Origin: an uncultured Lachnospiraceae bacterium | GTDB taxonomy: Bacteria; Bacillota; Clostridia; Lachnospirales; Lachnospiraceae | Direction: 5' to 3' | Length of the DNA: 64,000 nt | Assembly: GCA_944381485.1 (NCBI GenBank) | Contig: CALWLI010000010.1 | Location: 172,955 to 236,954 of the forward strand | Part shown: one piece after another, positions 8,069 to 18,369 of the stretch | Position numbering within the stretch: the first letter of the stretch is position 1 | How the letters are laid out: each line of letters opens with the position of its first letter | Position numbers and translations under genes: made by a program | The notes under the pieces: generated by a model | What the model was told of the DNA's origin: nothing | Database searches by the model: none | What the model saw: the letters and a program-made list of their open reading frames with translations, nothing else

Positions 8069-8740
8069 CTACAGCTTTACCGAATCCGCCTTTTCTCCAA
8101 AGCAGTTCATAATAAACACAGCTATGAACGCCACAGCCAGTATGACCGCCACATAAAGCCAGCCCTCCGCCATATGCCCTGCGGCCACCGCAGAGTAGAC
8201 TGCAAGAGGCAGTGTCCTGGTCTTTCCGGCGATATTTCCTGCAAGCATTGCCGTAGCCCCATACTCTCCAAGGCCCCTGGTCATGGACAATATAGTTCCT
8301 GATATAACAGACCTGATGCTGCAGGGCACAAGTATATATACCAGTATGCCAAAGTCTGAAAGTCCCATCATCTTGGCCTCATCTATCATGCTCTGCTCTA
8401 TCTGCTCAAAGCCCGACTTTACCGAGCGGTACATAAGCGGAAAGGAGACAACGGTTGCCGATATTACAGTGGCTACCCATGAAAATGCTATCTTAAAACC
8501 GAATACAGTCTCTACAAATTCCCCCACAGGCCTCTTTGCCCCGAAAATGTACAGAAGGAAAAAGCCTGCCACCGTGGGAGGAAGCACAAGAGGCATTGTG
8601 AGTATGCCGTCAATTACCGCCTTTTTTCTTTTGCTTTTAATTCCCACACAAAGCCATGCCGCAAGGATACCGAAAATAAAGGTCAATAATGTGGAGACTG
8701 ATGCTGTTTTCAGAGATATCCATATCGGTGAGTAATCCAT
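8069..8740 (-). CDS. modB: Molybdate ABC transporter permease ModB
   Basis: This 223-residue protein has five to six membrane segments and the binding-protein-dependent permease loop, read here as EYGATAMLAGNIAGKTRTLP. MPLVLPPTVAGFFLL is typical of ModB and CysU-type permeases. Together with ModA, 23 bases upstream, it imports molybdate (or tungstate). No ModC ATPase is encoded in this operon or elsewhere in the window, so an ATPase from another locus must energise the importer. Confidence 0.9.
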   Translation of the reverse strand: MDYSPIWISLKTASVSTLLTFIFGILAAWLCVGIKSKRKKAVIDGILTMPLVLPPTVAGFFLLYIFGAKRPVGEFVETVFGFKIAFSWVATVISATVVSFPLMYRSVKSGFEQIEQSMIDEAKMMGLSDFGILVYILVPCSIRSVISGTILSMTRGLGEYGATAMLAGNIAGKTRTLPLAVYSAVAAGHMAEGWLYVAVILAVAFIAVFIMNCFGEKADSVKL

Positions 8741-8763
8741 TAAACTAAAATGCCTCCAATATC

Positions 8764-9624
8764 TTATCTGTTATCCGCAAAGCCGTACTCTTCAAACACA
8801 GCCATTGCCTCATCCGAGCATATAAAGTCAAAAAACTTCTGTGTCGCTTCATCATCATTGAGGCGGGCTACAGGGTAAACTACAGGCGCCGCAAGGCTTC
8901 CCTCCGGGGCCTCTGCCACGACCTTTACCTTGTCGGTGGTTGCCGCGTCAGTGGCATATACGATCCCGCAGTCTGCCGAGCTCTCAGCAACCCAGTTGAG
9001 GACCTCTGTAACATTTGTTCCGAAGCTCACCTTATCCTGTATCTCATCCCAAAGTCCGAGGCTTGTAAGGCTCTCCTGTGAATACTGTCCTACAGGCACG
9101 CTCTCATGATCTCCCAGGGCTATCATTTCCGCCTTTACGATATCCTCAAAGCTCTTTATGTCCTCGTTTTCAGATGCTGCAGGAAGGATAAGCACTATCT
9201 TATTCTCCAAAAGTTTGGTGATGGAATCCGATAATACAAGTCCCTCTTCATTCAAAGCATTCATCTGCTTTTCCGCCGCCGAGAAAAAGATATCAGCGTC
9301 AAGTCCTGACTCGATCTGGGTCTGAAGCTTTCCTGATGAATCATAGGTCCCCTCTACCATTATGCCGGGATTTGCCTCCTCAAACATTGGTATAAGCTGC
9401 TCTGTAAAGGCATACTCAAGGGACGCTGCCGCCGCAAGAGTCACTGTAGTCTCCTCAGGCTCTCCCTCGGTCTCTTCAGCCGCAGCTTCCGTGCTTTCCT
9501 CTACTACTGCCTCCTCAGAGCCGGTCTCTGCAGCAGTGCTCTCAACTTCTCCTGACTGTGATGAGCACGCCGCAAGTAAAAGGCATGCCGCTGCTGCGAT
9601 AATTCCTGTCTTAAATTTCTTCAT
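8764..9624 (-). CDS. modA: Molybdate-binding lipoprotein ModA
   Basis: A 286-residue substrate-binding lipoprotein. The lipobox LAAC places the anchored cysteine at residue 20. A Glu/Ala-rich linker of about 35 residues follows, before the ModA fold (VTLAAAASLEYAFTEQLIP, YDSSGKLQTQIESGLDADIF, ADCGIVYATDA). It would capture molybdate outside the membrane and hand it to ModB. It lies after the MOSC-MogA gene, in the same direction, with a gap of about 100 bases, so it may also have its own promoter. Confidence 0.9.
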   Translation of the reverse strand: MKKFKTGIIAAAACLLLAACSSQSGEVESTAAETGSEEAVVEESTEAAAEETEGEPEETTVTLAAAASLEYAFTEQLIPMFEEANPGIMVEGTYDSSGKLQTQIESGLDADIFFSAAEKQMNALNEEGLVLSDSITKLLENKIVLILPAASENEDIKSFEDIVKAEMIALGDHESVPVGQYSQESLTSLGLWDEIQDKVSFGTNVTEVLNWVAESSADCGIVYATDAATTDKVKVVAEAPEGSLAAPVVYPVARLNDDEATQKFFDFICSDEAMAVFEEYGFADNR

Positions 9625-9720
9625 GGTACATTTCCATCCTTTTTGTCAAAAATTTATGTCAATCACCTTTTTTATCGCATTAACATTCCCAATCAGTCGA
9701 TACTGTATAAAAACAGTACA

Positions 9721-10698
9721 TCAGCTTCTTGCGCATTCCCCCGTCAAGCCTTTCGCTATACGCAGTCCGTGGTCCAGTGGACCCAAAATGATGTCAAGGC
9801 TCTCCTTGACCGCCTTAGGACTTCCGGGGAGATTTACTATTAGAGTCTTTCCTCTCATGGCAGATACTCCTCTTGAGAGCATAGCCCTGTCTGTGTATTT
9901 CATTGACTCGTATCGTATTGCCTCGGAAATACCGGGTACCTGCCTGTCACATACGGCAAGTGTTGCCTCAGGAGTATTGTCCCTCACAGACATTCCTGTT
10001 CCTCCGCTGGTGATTATAAGATCTACCTGTCTCTGATCAGCTAATCTTATAAGCTCCTTCTTTATTCTGTCCGGGTCGTCAGAGATAACATTTCTCTCCA
10101 CCACCTCGTAGCCTTTTCCCTTGAGGATCTCTTCAGCCTTGGGACCGCTCTCATCTGTTCTCTCACCCTTAGAGGCCTTGTCGCTCATTACTACAACAGC
10201 AGCTCTTAAGGGCGCATCGGCAGGAGGAAGCTCCACACTCATCATGTCTCCTACAGTTATGGTCCCCTCCTTTATCACCTCGGCAAAGACTCCCTGCTTA
10301 GGCATTATGCACTCTCCCATGCGCTTATATATGGCGCAGTGAGAATGACACTCTTTTCCTATCTGAGTCATTTTTAAAATGACATCATTGCACTTTAAAA
10401 CAGTTCCCACGGGAAGGCTTCTGAAGTCGATGCCCTCCACCACAAGATTTTCTCCGAAGGCTCCGTCCTTCACATCCGCTCCTCGCTTATTAAAATCCAG
10501 CACCTTGTCATAGGAGAGAAGGCTTACCTGTCTGTGCCAGTTTCCCGCGTGGGCATCTCCAACTATTCCGTGGTTTATCTTAAAGGAAGCTTTTTCCACA
10601 GCATGCTTTTCCGTGCCCCTCTTCTCACTGACACATATGGCATGCACTCTTCCCCCTGTCATCTTTTTTTCTGTATCCTGAATTTCATTACCAATCAT
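9721..10698 (-). CDS. MOSC domain-MogA/MoaB fusion protein
   Basis: About residues 10-165 form a MOSC domain (VSEKRGTEKHAVEKASFK, GIVGDAHAGNWHRQVSLLS, AFGENLVVEGID, GKECHSHCAIYK). MOSC domains handle sulfur or carry molybdopterin. The second half is a MogA/MoaB-type domain that adenylylates molybdopterin (VVVMSDKASKGERTDESGP, TSGGTGMSVRDNTPEAT). The fusion is known among Clostridia. I chose the ATG at 10698, 12 bases after AGGAGG. A TTG at 10710 overlapping the moaA stop codon is the alternative. It lies between moaA and modA in the cofactor operon. Confidence 0.85.
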   Translation of the reverse strand: MIGNEIQDTEKKMTGGRVHAICVSEKRGTEKHAVEKASFKINHGIVGDAHAGNWHRQVSLLSYDKVLDFNKRGADVKDGAFGENLVVEGIDFRSLPVGTVLKCNDVILKMTQIGKECHSHCAIYKRMGECIMPKQGVFAEVIKEGTITVGDMMSVELPPADAPLRAAVVVMSDKASKGERTDESGPKAEEILKGKGYEVVERNVISDDPDRIKKELIRLADQRQVDLIITSGGTGMSVRDNTPEATLAVCDRQVPGISEAIRYESMKYTDRAMLSRGVSAMRGKTLIVNLPGSPKAVKESLDIILGPLDHGLRIAKGLTGECARS

Positions 10699-10706
10699 TT
10701 CCTCGA

Positions 10707-11744
10707 TCAACCTCCTATGCGGAACATTTCCTTAGTCTCGCTTATTCTGCTTCTGTCTTCAAAGCAGTGCTCCTTAGGTTTTTTTTCCATGGCTCTTCTG
10801 AACTCTTCTCTGAGCCTCTCGTCTTTTAAGGACTCAGACATCTCTGTGTCTCTCAGTATGCTCTTTAGCTCCGATCCGTCCTCAAAGCAGAGACAGTATT
10901 TCAAAACCCCTGTGCTTGTGAGCCTCATCCTGTTACAATTCTCACAGAACTTATTGCTTACCGCCGATATAAAGCCTATTCCACCTGCAAAGCCCGGTAT
11001 GCTGTAGTAGACTGCAGGCCCGTTTCCGTGTCTTCTGCTGTCTCCGGTCATGTCAGGATATTCCTTTTTAAGCTCAGCCAAAATATAGGAATTGTCGGCA
11101 TACTCGAATCGGCTTCCATATCCTATAGGCATCATTTCTATAAAGCGCACGTCCAAGGCTCTGTCCCTTGCCATTTGGGCAAGCTCAAGTATCTCATCCG
11201 TGTTTATACCCTTCATAACAGCAGTATTTATTTTTGTCCTTATGCCTGAGTCAACGGCTGCGTCAACAGCTTCAAGTACCTCCTCCAACTTGTCAAAGCC
11301 TGTGATCTTCCTGTACTTTTCCCTGTTCAGTGTGTCAAGACTTATATTTATTCCGTCAAGTCCCGCTTCTTTCAGTTCATCCAGATTTTTTTTGAGCAGT
11401 ATTCCGTTGGTGGTTATGCTTATCTCCTCAATGCCCGGTACAGCTTTGAGCCTTTTTATCAGTCCGGGGCAGCCGGGCCTTACAAGGGGTTCTCCTCCTG
11501 TCACCTTAAGCCTGCTTATGCCCTCTTTTGCGAATACTCTTACTATATGCTCTATCTCCTCATAGCTGAGTATGTCACTCATTTCCAAGAGCTTTATGCC
11601 CTCCGGCATACAGTAGCAGCACCTGAGATTACATCTGTCCGTAACGGATATCCTCAGATAATCTATGCTCCTGCCCTCTTTGTCTCTGTTCTCCGTCTTT
11701 TCTGACAATATTTTATTTGTCTTATTGTTTTCTGATGTATTCAC
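10707..11744 (-). CDS. moaA: GTP 3',8-cyclase MoaA
   Basis: MoaA is the radical SAM enzyme that turns GTP into 3',8-cyclo-GTP, the first step of molybdopterin synthesis. The 345-residue protein shows the SAM-cluster motif CNLRCCYC after RISVTDR. It also has the second 4Fe-4S site near the C-terminus (CENCNRMRLTSTGVLKYCLC). Length is a little above the usual 320-340 because of a polar N-terminal tail of about 25 residues. Its start overlaps the end of moaC by 23 bases, which indicates translational coupling. Confidence 0.95.
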   Translation of the reverse strand: MNTSENNKTNKILSEKTENRDKEGRSIDYLRISVTDRCNLRCCYCMPEGIKLLEMSDILSYEEIEHIVRVFAKEGISRLKVTGGEPLVRPGCPGLIKRLKAVPGIEEISITTNGILLKKNLDELKEAGLDGINISLDTLNREKYRKITGFDKLEEVLEAVDAAVDSGIRTKINTAVMKGINTDEILELAQMARDRALDVRFIEMMPIGYGSRFEYADNSYILAELKKEYPDMTGDSRRHGNGPAVYYSIPGFAGGIGFISAVSNKFCENCNRMRLTSTGVLKYCLCFEDGSELKSILRDTEMSESLKDERLREEFRRAMEKKPKEHCFEDRSRISETKEMFRIGG

Positions 11745-12222
11745 CTGACTTGCCGCCCTTTTTATTCACTAAATGTATCTCCGTTATCTCCATGGCACGG
11801 TCTACAGCCTTGCACATGTCATATACTGTAAGGAGAGCTGTGCTGACCCCTGTGAGTGCTTCCATCTCAACTCCGGTCTTCCCCTCACATTTTGTCCTGC
11901 ACACTGCCTTTATATATCTCATGTTCTCCCGAGGATTATCGGGTACAGCCTCCTTCAAAAAGTCGACTGTGACCTTTGTGAGATTTATTATGTGGCACAG
12001 CGGTATGAGCTCTGAGGTCCTTTTTGCACCCATGATACCTGCTATCCTTGCCACAGAGAGCACATCTCCCTTTTTCATGTCACCTGACATTATTTTAAGG
12101 TAGCATTCCTCGCTCATGCCTATATATCCCTCGGCCTCAGCCTCTCTTGTTGTGATGTTCTTATCTGTCACATCCACCATGAAGGCGTTTCCGTTTTTAT
12201 CAATATGTGAAAACTCAGCCAT
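11722..12222 (-). CDS. moaC: Cyclic pyranopterin monophosphate synthase MoaC
   Basis: MoaC converts the MoaA product to cyclic pyranopterin monophosphate. The 166-residue protein has the family segments FSHIDKNGNAFMVDV at its start, GIMGAKRTSELIPLCH, TGVEMEALTGVSTALLTVYD and MCKAVDRAM. I start it at 12222, which fits the 160-residue family length. A longer frame extends upstream but only overlaps the preceding gene. The ATG follows the stop of the MoeA-like gene by one base. MoaD and MoaE are not present in the window. Confidence 0.95.
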   Translation of the reverse strand: MAEFSHIDKNGNAFMVDVTDKNITTREAEAEGYIGMSEECYLKIMSGDMKKGDVLSVARIAGIMGAKRTSELIPLCHIINLTKVTVDFLKEAVPDNPRENMRYIKAVCRTKCEGKTGVEMEALTGVSTALLTVYDMCKAVDRAMEITEIHLVNKKGGKSGEYIRKQ

Positions 12223-12223
12223 A

Positions 12224-13309
12224 TCAGATGCCTCCCTTTCCGAACCCGCAGTTGGGATAGGTGCATACAGGGCATCCGAGACAGAGCCCTCCCTCTCCCA
12301 GAGAGTAAAGTTCCTCGGCACTTACTTTGTCGTCGGCCATTATCCTGGGGAGCACCAAGTCAAATATGGTGCGCTTTGCATACATTACGCAGCCCGGAAG
12401 TCCCATTATGGCCTTGCCCTCCTCAGTGTAGCCAAGCATGAACATTGCACCGGGAAGCACGGGAGCACCGTAGCTCACTATGTACGCCCCGGTATTTTTT
12501 ATAGCCAAGGGAGTCTTATCGTCAGGGTCTACACTCATCCCTCCTGTACAGAGGACTATATCCGCCCCCTCAGCGATAAACTCATTTATCTTTGCCGTTA
12601 CAGCCTCATTGTCATCATCACAGGCGGTATGGTTGATCATTTCTCCGCCGTACTCCTTCATTTTCTCTATAAGTACGGGAGTAAATGTATCCTTTATGCG
12701 TCCCTTAAACACTTCGCTTCCGGTATTTATAACAGCAAATCTTTTCTTTTTAAAGGGCATAAGCCTTATGATGGGCTCCTCAGTAACCTTTGCAAGCTCA
12801 GCTCTCATACTGTCCATCGTCTCTTTTTCAATAACAAGGGGGATTATTCTGGTTCCGCAGAGCTTGTCTCCTCTCTTGACAGCAGTATTTCCGTGTCTTG
12901 TGGCTATCATCATCCGGCCGAAGGAATTTACGGTATAAAGTCCTTTTCTGTTGATCTTTAACAGCCCGTCCTCCTCGGCGATAAGCTCTATCTTTCCCTC
13001 CTTGGGAAGAGTTGCGGACATATGATTAAATACTTTCTTTTCCCCCTCAGGTCCGTAGGCATCATCATAGCTGCCTCCCTGACAGATCTCTCTCAGTATC
13101 TCCGCTCCCTCGTCCTCATGGAGCATGCCCTCCTCTTTCTCCCAGACATACAGGTGTTCCTTTCCCACCGAGAGCAGTACAGGTATATCTTCCTCCCTCA
13201 CTATATGTCCCTTCCTGAATACAGGGCCCTTCTCAACGCCCTTTATTATTCTGGTTATATCGTGGCAGAGGACACTGCCTACGGCGTTTTTGGTTTCAAT
13301 AAGCTTCAT
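12224..13309 (-). CDS. MoeA-like molybdopterin-binding protein with Cys-rich tail
   Basis: This 361-residue protein contains the MoCF-binding domain of MoeA/MogA (FAVINTGSEVFKGRIKD at about 190, VLCTGGMSVDPDD at about 255, LPGCVMYAKRT). It lacks the long N-terminal MoeA domains. It ends in a compact cysteine cluster, CLGCPVCTYPNCGFGKGG, a tail shared with related clostridial proteins and possibly a metal site. It probably inserts molybdenum into molybdopterin or tailors the cofactor for selenium-dependent hydroxylases; that role is inferred. It is the first gene of the cofactor operon, with GGAGG before its ATG. Confidence 0.8.
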   Translation of the reverse strand: MKLIETKNAVGSVLCHDITRIIKGVEKGPVFRKGHIVREEDIPVLLSVGKEHLYVWEKEEGMLHEDEGAEILREICQGGSYDDAYGPEGEKKVFNHMSATLPKEGKIELIAEEDGLLKINRKGLYTVNSFGRMMIATRHGNTAVKRGDKLCGTRIIPLVIEKETMDSMRAELAKVTEEPIIRLMPFKKKRFAVINTGSEVFKGRIKDTFTPVLIEKMKEYGGEMINHTACDDDNEAVTAKINEFIAEGADIVLCTGGMSVDPDDKTPLAIKNTGAYIVSYGAPVLPGAMFMLGYTEEGKAIMGLPGCVMYAKRTIFDLVLPRIMADDKVSAEELYSLGEGGLCLGCPVCTYPNCGFGKGGI

Positions 13310-13390
13310 TTTTGCCTCCGAGTTTACAGATTGTTATATTTTTAACGCGTTATTTTCCTAAAAACATATCGCATACAGTATAGCACTACA

Positions 13391-13446
13391 AATAAAAAAA
13401 ATAAAGCCCCCATTTTGATCCGTTGAAGATTTTCAGGGACTTTATT
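13391..13446 (-). terminator. Terminator after the amino acid permease gene
   Basis: On the minus strand AATAAAGTCCC and GGGGGCTTTATT pair around a loop of about 25 bases, and a long T-run follows. It lies 22 bases past the permease stop codon and separates it from the cofactor operon. Confidence 0.65.
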
Positions 13447-13467
13447 TTCATTATTGTCGATCTTTTT

Positions 13468-14898
13468 TTATACTCGAGCCTTCTCCCTCTGTTTTATCTT
13501 GGGAAGGATTATGCCCAGAGCTGTGAGCACAAAGGGTGTGACAATGTTGAGAGCTGTGGAGGCCATATCACCCTTGACATACATTCCGAAGATGCAGCAG
13601 AAGGCGGTAACAAAGAAGCACCAAGCTCCGGCTGTGAGGGCAAGACCTCTGTTCTTTGTAAATTTATACTCGGAATCAAATCTTCCCACAGTCTTTCTCA
13701 AAGCCATGTATGCCACAAATACCCAGAGGTAACGGAGAGGCATTGTTACGGAATTCAACTTATTGAGCTGAGTGAGCACTGCTGCCGCTCCGGGGACAAA
13801 GGACTGGATCACGATAATACTTCCTGAGAGTATGATCACCATCTTGATTCCGTTTATATATGCTCCGTACTTGTTCTTCTTGAGAAGGCCTGAGGGTATG
13901 AACTCCCTGGCATCCTCATTGTCAAGAAGCATCCTAAGAGGTGCGTCTATGCTGAGAACAAGGGTGGAGAACTGTCCTATAGCATTGCAGAGGGCATAGA
14001 TTATGAGGAAAAGATTTCCCACTCCATAGTATGCTCCCAGCTTTTCAAAGGCCCAGTAGGATCCGTTTGACACGTAGGAGTTGAAGCTCTCTGTGCTCTC
14101 ATTGATGGCAGCAGGGTCAAACATCATGCCCATGGCAATAGTTCCCAGTATGGCGCAGACTATGACCATGATGGCAAGAGCGATTATTCCTCTGGGAAAG
14201 CCCTTTGAAGGGTTCTCCATCTTGTTTACGTAGGGAGAGATCTTTTCGCATCCGCCAACGGCAAACACAAGTATGGAAAGTGAGGTTATATACCCGAAGT
14301 TAAACTGAGGTATAAGGTTTTTGATTGAAAAATCAGGTGTGAGGTATCCTCCCTGAGGGTTTATGGCAGGAGCCGTAAAAACCATCAGTATATAGAGTAT
14401 GGACATGACGAACATGCTTGTTCCGGCCACAGTGGCCAGCTTCTTCAGAGGGTTAAGGCCTCTGCTCGCCACCCAGCAGAAGAAAAGGAACACAGCAAGT
14501 GTTGCCATCTGCACTGCTATAGTGGGGAAAGAATCGTAGGTCGTTCCGTTTTGAAATATCATCCAGCTGAGAGCCTTAAGTCCTCCGCTGCCCTTACTTG
14601 CTATGTAGGTTACATGGCATGCCCAGTAGGTCCAGCCTGCATAGTAAGCGCATTTAGGCCCTATAGTCTTCATGATCCATGAGCTTACACCGCCTCCTGA
14701 AGTCTTAAAAGCTGAGCCAAGCTCACCGACCATGAGGGCATAGGGTACAAAATACAGCAAAAACATAAGTATCCAGCTAAATATTACCTGTACTCCGTTA
14801 AAATAGATAAATCCGTTAGCTACATTTCCGAATCCCCAAACTGTGGAGAAAGCCATAAAGCCAAGGGTATACCATTTGATCTTTTTTGAGTTATCCAT
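13468..14898 (-). CDS. APC-family amino acid permease
   Basis: This 476-residue protein has about twelve membrane segments. The N-terminal half shows the amino acid-polyamine-organocation pattern FMAFSTVWGFGNVANGF and ELGSAFKTSGGGVSSWIMKT, close to the glutamate:GABA-antiporter branch and related permeases. The substrate cannot be determined. The gene stands alone between guaB and the cofactor operon, with its own terminator. A TATAAT box lies at 14997-14992 on the minus strand, about 95 bases upstream. Confidence 0.85.
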   Translation of the reverse strand: MDNSKKIKWYTLGFMAFSTVWGFGNVANGFIYFNGVQVIFSWILMFLLYFVPYALMVGELGSAFKTSGGGVSSWIMKTIGPKCAYYAGWTYWACHVTYIASKGSGGLKALSWMIFQNGTTYDSFPTIAVQMATLAVFLFFCWVASRGLNPLKKLATVAGTSMFVMSILYILMVFTAPAINPQGGYLTPDFSIKNLIPQFNFGYITSLSILVFAVGGCEKISPYVNKMENPSKGFPRGIIALAIMVIVCAILGTIAMGMMFDPAAINESTESFNSYVSNGSYWAFEKLGAYYGVGNLFLIIYALCNAIGQFSTLVLSIDAPLRMLLDNEDAREFIPSGLLKKNKYGAYINGIKMVIILSGSIIVIQSFVPGAAAVLTQLNKLNSVTMPLRYLWVFVAYMALRKTVGRFDSEYKFTKNRGLALTAGAWCFFVTAFCCIFGMYVKGDMASTALNIVTPFVLTALGIILPKIKQREKARV

Positions 14899-15213
14899 TT
14901 CTGTCCTTCCTTGTTCAAATATTCACCCCTGCCCGCCGGGCTCTCCCCTCAAAATGTGAGCTGTTCTTTTTGCGAGCACAAGTGTACGCCGATTATAACA
15001 TAAATTTATGGCTTTTATAAATTAAATTTTATATTTGTTACTTTCTAATCATATTTATTCAAAAAAATGAATATTTGTGTACTTTTTTTACCATAAACAG
15101 TATATGCGAACAAAAAAGCGGTCATGTGACACAGCTCTTCCTGCCGAAGGATCGGCAGAGAAGATATGTGCCACTGTTTCCGCTCTCAAAAAATCAAATA
15201 TAAGTTCAGCTTT
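14899..15213. other. Gene-free stretch between guaB and the permease gene
   Basis: This stretch contains the guaB terminator (15112-15186), an AT-rich block at 15000-15100, a TATAAT box at 14992-14997 pointing to the permease gene, and a leader of about 90 bases. I see no small ORF or known riboswitch in the leader. Confidence 0.5.
15112..15186 (-). terminator. Long branched terminator of guaB
   Basis: On the minus strand the outer arms AGCGG/CCGCT enclose GTGGCACA/TGTGTCAC and an inner stem TGCCG/CGGCA with a CCTT-type loop. TTTTTTG follows. The stem is unusually long for a simple terminator. Confidence 0.75.
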
Positions 15214-16689
<1,476 letters not shown>

Positions 16690-16722
16690 TTATTATTTGA
16701 TTTTTATGGAAAAATTTTTTCA

Positions 16723-16750
16723 ATTATAGCACTTTAATTTTTTTTGACAA
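16723..16750 (-). promoter_or_regulatory. guaB promoter
   Basis: On the minus strand TTGTCA (16750-16745) and TATAAT (16728-16723) are 16 bp apart. The -10 box ends about 45 bases before the GTG start. Confidence 0.8.
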
Positions 16751-16821
16751 GGCGAATTTATTATTTTTTTTCTTCCGGGAAGCTTTTGTATTGCATAGAA
16801 AGACACTTGTATATTTTTTAA

Positions 16822-18303
16822 TCAATACACATGTACTGTAGTTCCCGCCTCCACCTTTTCATATATGGCCTTTGCCGCACTGTAGGGCATATTGATGCAT
16901 CCGTGGGAGCCTGAATATTTGTAGATATTTCCTCCGAAGCTTCCCCTCCAGGTGGCATCATGGAGACCTATTCCTCCGTTAAAGGGCATCCAGAAGGATA
17001 CAGGGCTCTCGTAGGAGTAGCTTCCGTCAGGCCTCTTCTCTCCCCTTAACACTCTGTTTCTCTGCTTATAATATAATTTGAAAGTTCCGGGCGGTGTCGC
17101 GTCTCCCCTTGCCATGTTTCCGGTAACGCAGGGAGTCTCCACAGCAAGCATGCCGTTTTCAAACATTCTTACCCTCTGGCCCGCAAGCCACACCTCAACA
17201 TATTTATCACCAAACTCCGGTCTGTAGTCTTTGTGTACCTCCCTCGCGGGAACATTTATCTTTGTCACAGGAGCTTTTCTCTGAGCTCTCTCTTCAGCCG
17301 CCTCCGAGGAGGTGGAGATTCTCTCCTCCATATATCCTGAGCTTAATTCAGCCGAGAGCTCCTCTGAAAATTTCGACTCATCCGCTATCTTCTTTGTGTC
17401 GGCACTGCTGCCCTCAAGCTCGTACTCCCTGAGCTTTAATATAAGGGAATCCGTATAGGCTTTTATCTCCTCCTCAGAAAGCCTTATCTCTCCTCCCTCG
17501 TCTCTTATCCACTTTGAAAGCACACTCCCGTCAAGCTTTTCCTCAAAGATAAAAGACTGATCTTTATCGTGAGCCTCGGAGGGGCTTGCCACAGCCTCAT
17601 CTTCCGGATGCTCCTCCCCGAATCTTATGATTATTGTCCTAAAGGCAAGGGTGTTTAGCCTCTCAGCTCTTTCTTTCAATATGGAAGAGTCCTTTTTTAT
17701 GCGAGACGACTTATAAAGCTCGTCCGGTATAACTATTTCCGTGTTCAGCCCGGCTGTCTCCTCCTTTATAAACTCCCTGAAGGCTCCTGTCTTAAGTATG
17801 TTTCCCTCCACCTCAGGAACTATGACATAGCCTCTTTCAGGGTCAAAATCCGCCACGTAGGCAGCCTTTGGCTCTATAGGATCATCATTTTCCGAGAGTT
17901 TCAGAGACAGCTCATCACAGAGCTCCTCATCAAAGCCTATGTCGAGCTTCAAAGCCTCCGGTCCACTGAAGCATAAAAGCGGGTTATAGCGATTCTCTTC
18001 AAAATATTTATACAGAGCTTCCCCGCTCTCAAGCCCAAGGTCTATCTCAGCTCCCTTATAGCTTTTATCAAGGTCCCTCCCTGAAAGCTTAAAGTTCAAT
18101 TCCGAGAGTTCTTCATCTATGTATTCACAGGCTTCCTCCGGAGTTTTCCCCGAGACATCCACTATCCTGTCCGTTCCGTCTATCAATATCTCTGTTCCGG
18201 GCATAAATCTGTTTAAATATGCCCCTGCAAAAATAAAAGCAGGAGTTATGCCCACTATAAAAAGAGCGACAGCTCTTTTTATTAACCTAAAGCTGTCGCC
18301 CAT
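16822..18303 (-). CDS. L,D-transpeptidase (YkuD) with N-terminal membrane anchor
   Basis: This 493-residue protein begins with a membrane anchor (VALFIVGITPAFIFAGAYL at about 13-31) and continues outside the cell. The middle region contains the PG-binding-4-like repeats (DRIVDVSGKTPEEACEYID). The last 130 residues are a YkuD domain with the catalytic motif SGSHGCINMP near the end and GIGLHDATWRG upstream. It would form 3-3 cross-links in peptidoglycan or attach proteins to it. A Ser/Glu-rich linker at about 225-350 is low in complexity. The promoter is not obvious. Confidence 0.88.
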   Translation of the reverse strand: MGDSFRLIKRAVALFIVGITPAFIFAGAYLNRFMPGTEILIDGTDRIVDVSGKTPEEACEYIDEELSELNFKLSGRDLDKSYKGAEIDLGLESGEALYKYFEENRYNPLLCFSGPEALKLDIGFDEELCDELSLKLSENDDPIEPKAAYVADFDPERGYVIVPEVEGNILKTGAFREFIKEETAGLNTEIVIPDELYKSSRIKKDSSILKERAERLNTLAFRTIIIRFGEEHPEDEAVASPSEAHDKDQSFIFEEKLDGSVLSKWIRDEGGEIRLSEEEIKAYTDSLILKLREYELEGSSADTKKIADESKFSEELSAELSSGYMEERISTSSEAAEERAQRKAPVTKINVPAREVHKDYRPEFGDKYVEVWLAGQRVRMFENGMLAVETPCVTGNMARGDATPPGTFKLYYKQRNRVLRGEKRPDGSYSYESPVSFWMPFNGGIGLHDATWRGSFGGNIYKYSGSHGCINMPYSAAKAIYEKVEAGTTVHVY

Positions 18304-18369
18304 AACTGCAAGTCTCCATTAACATCAATTTTTTTGTTCACCGCTTACTTTTTAAGCTCCCTGATTATT

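Noticed and set aside
12116-12961. A 281-residue plus-strand ORF opposite moaC and the MoeA-like gene
   Set aside because: It overlaps two well-supported genes and shows no family motif; it is a shadow frame.
13310-13380. A ModE-type operator near AACGCGTT upstream of the cofactor operon
   Set aside because: The palindrome is only eight bases and does not match the spacing known for ModE sites closely enough.
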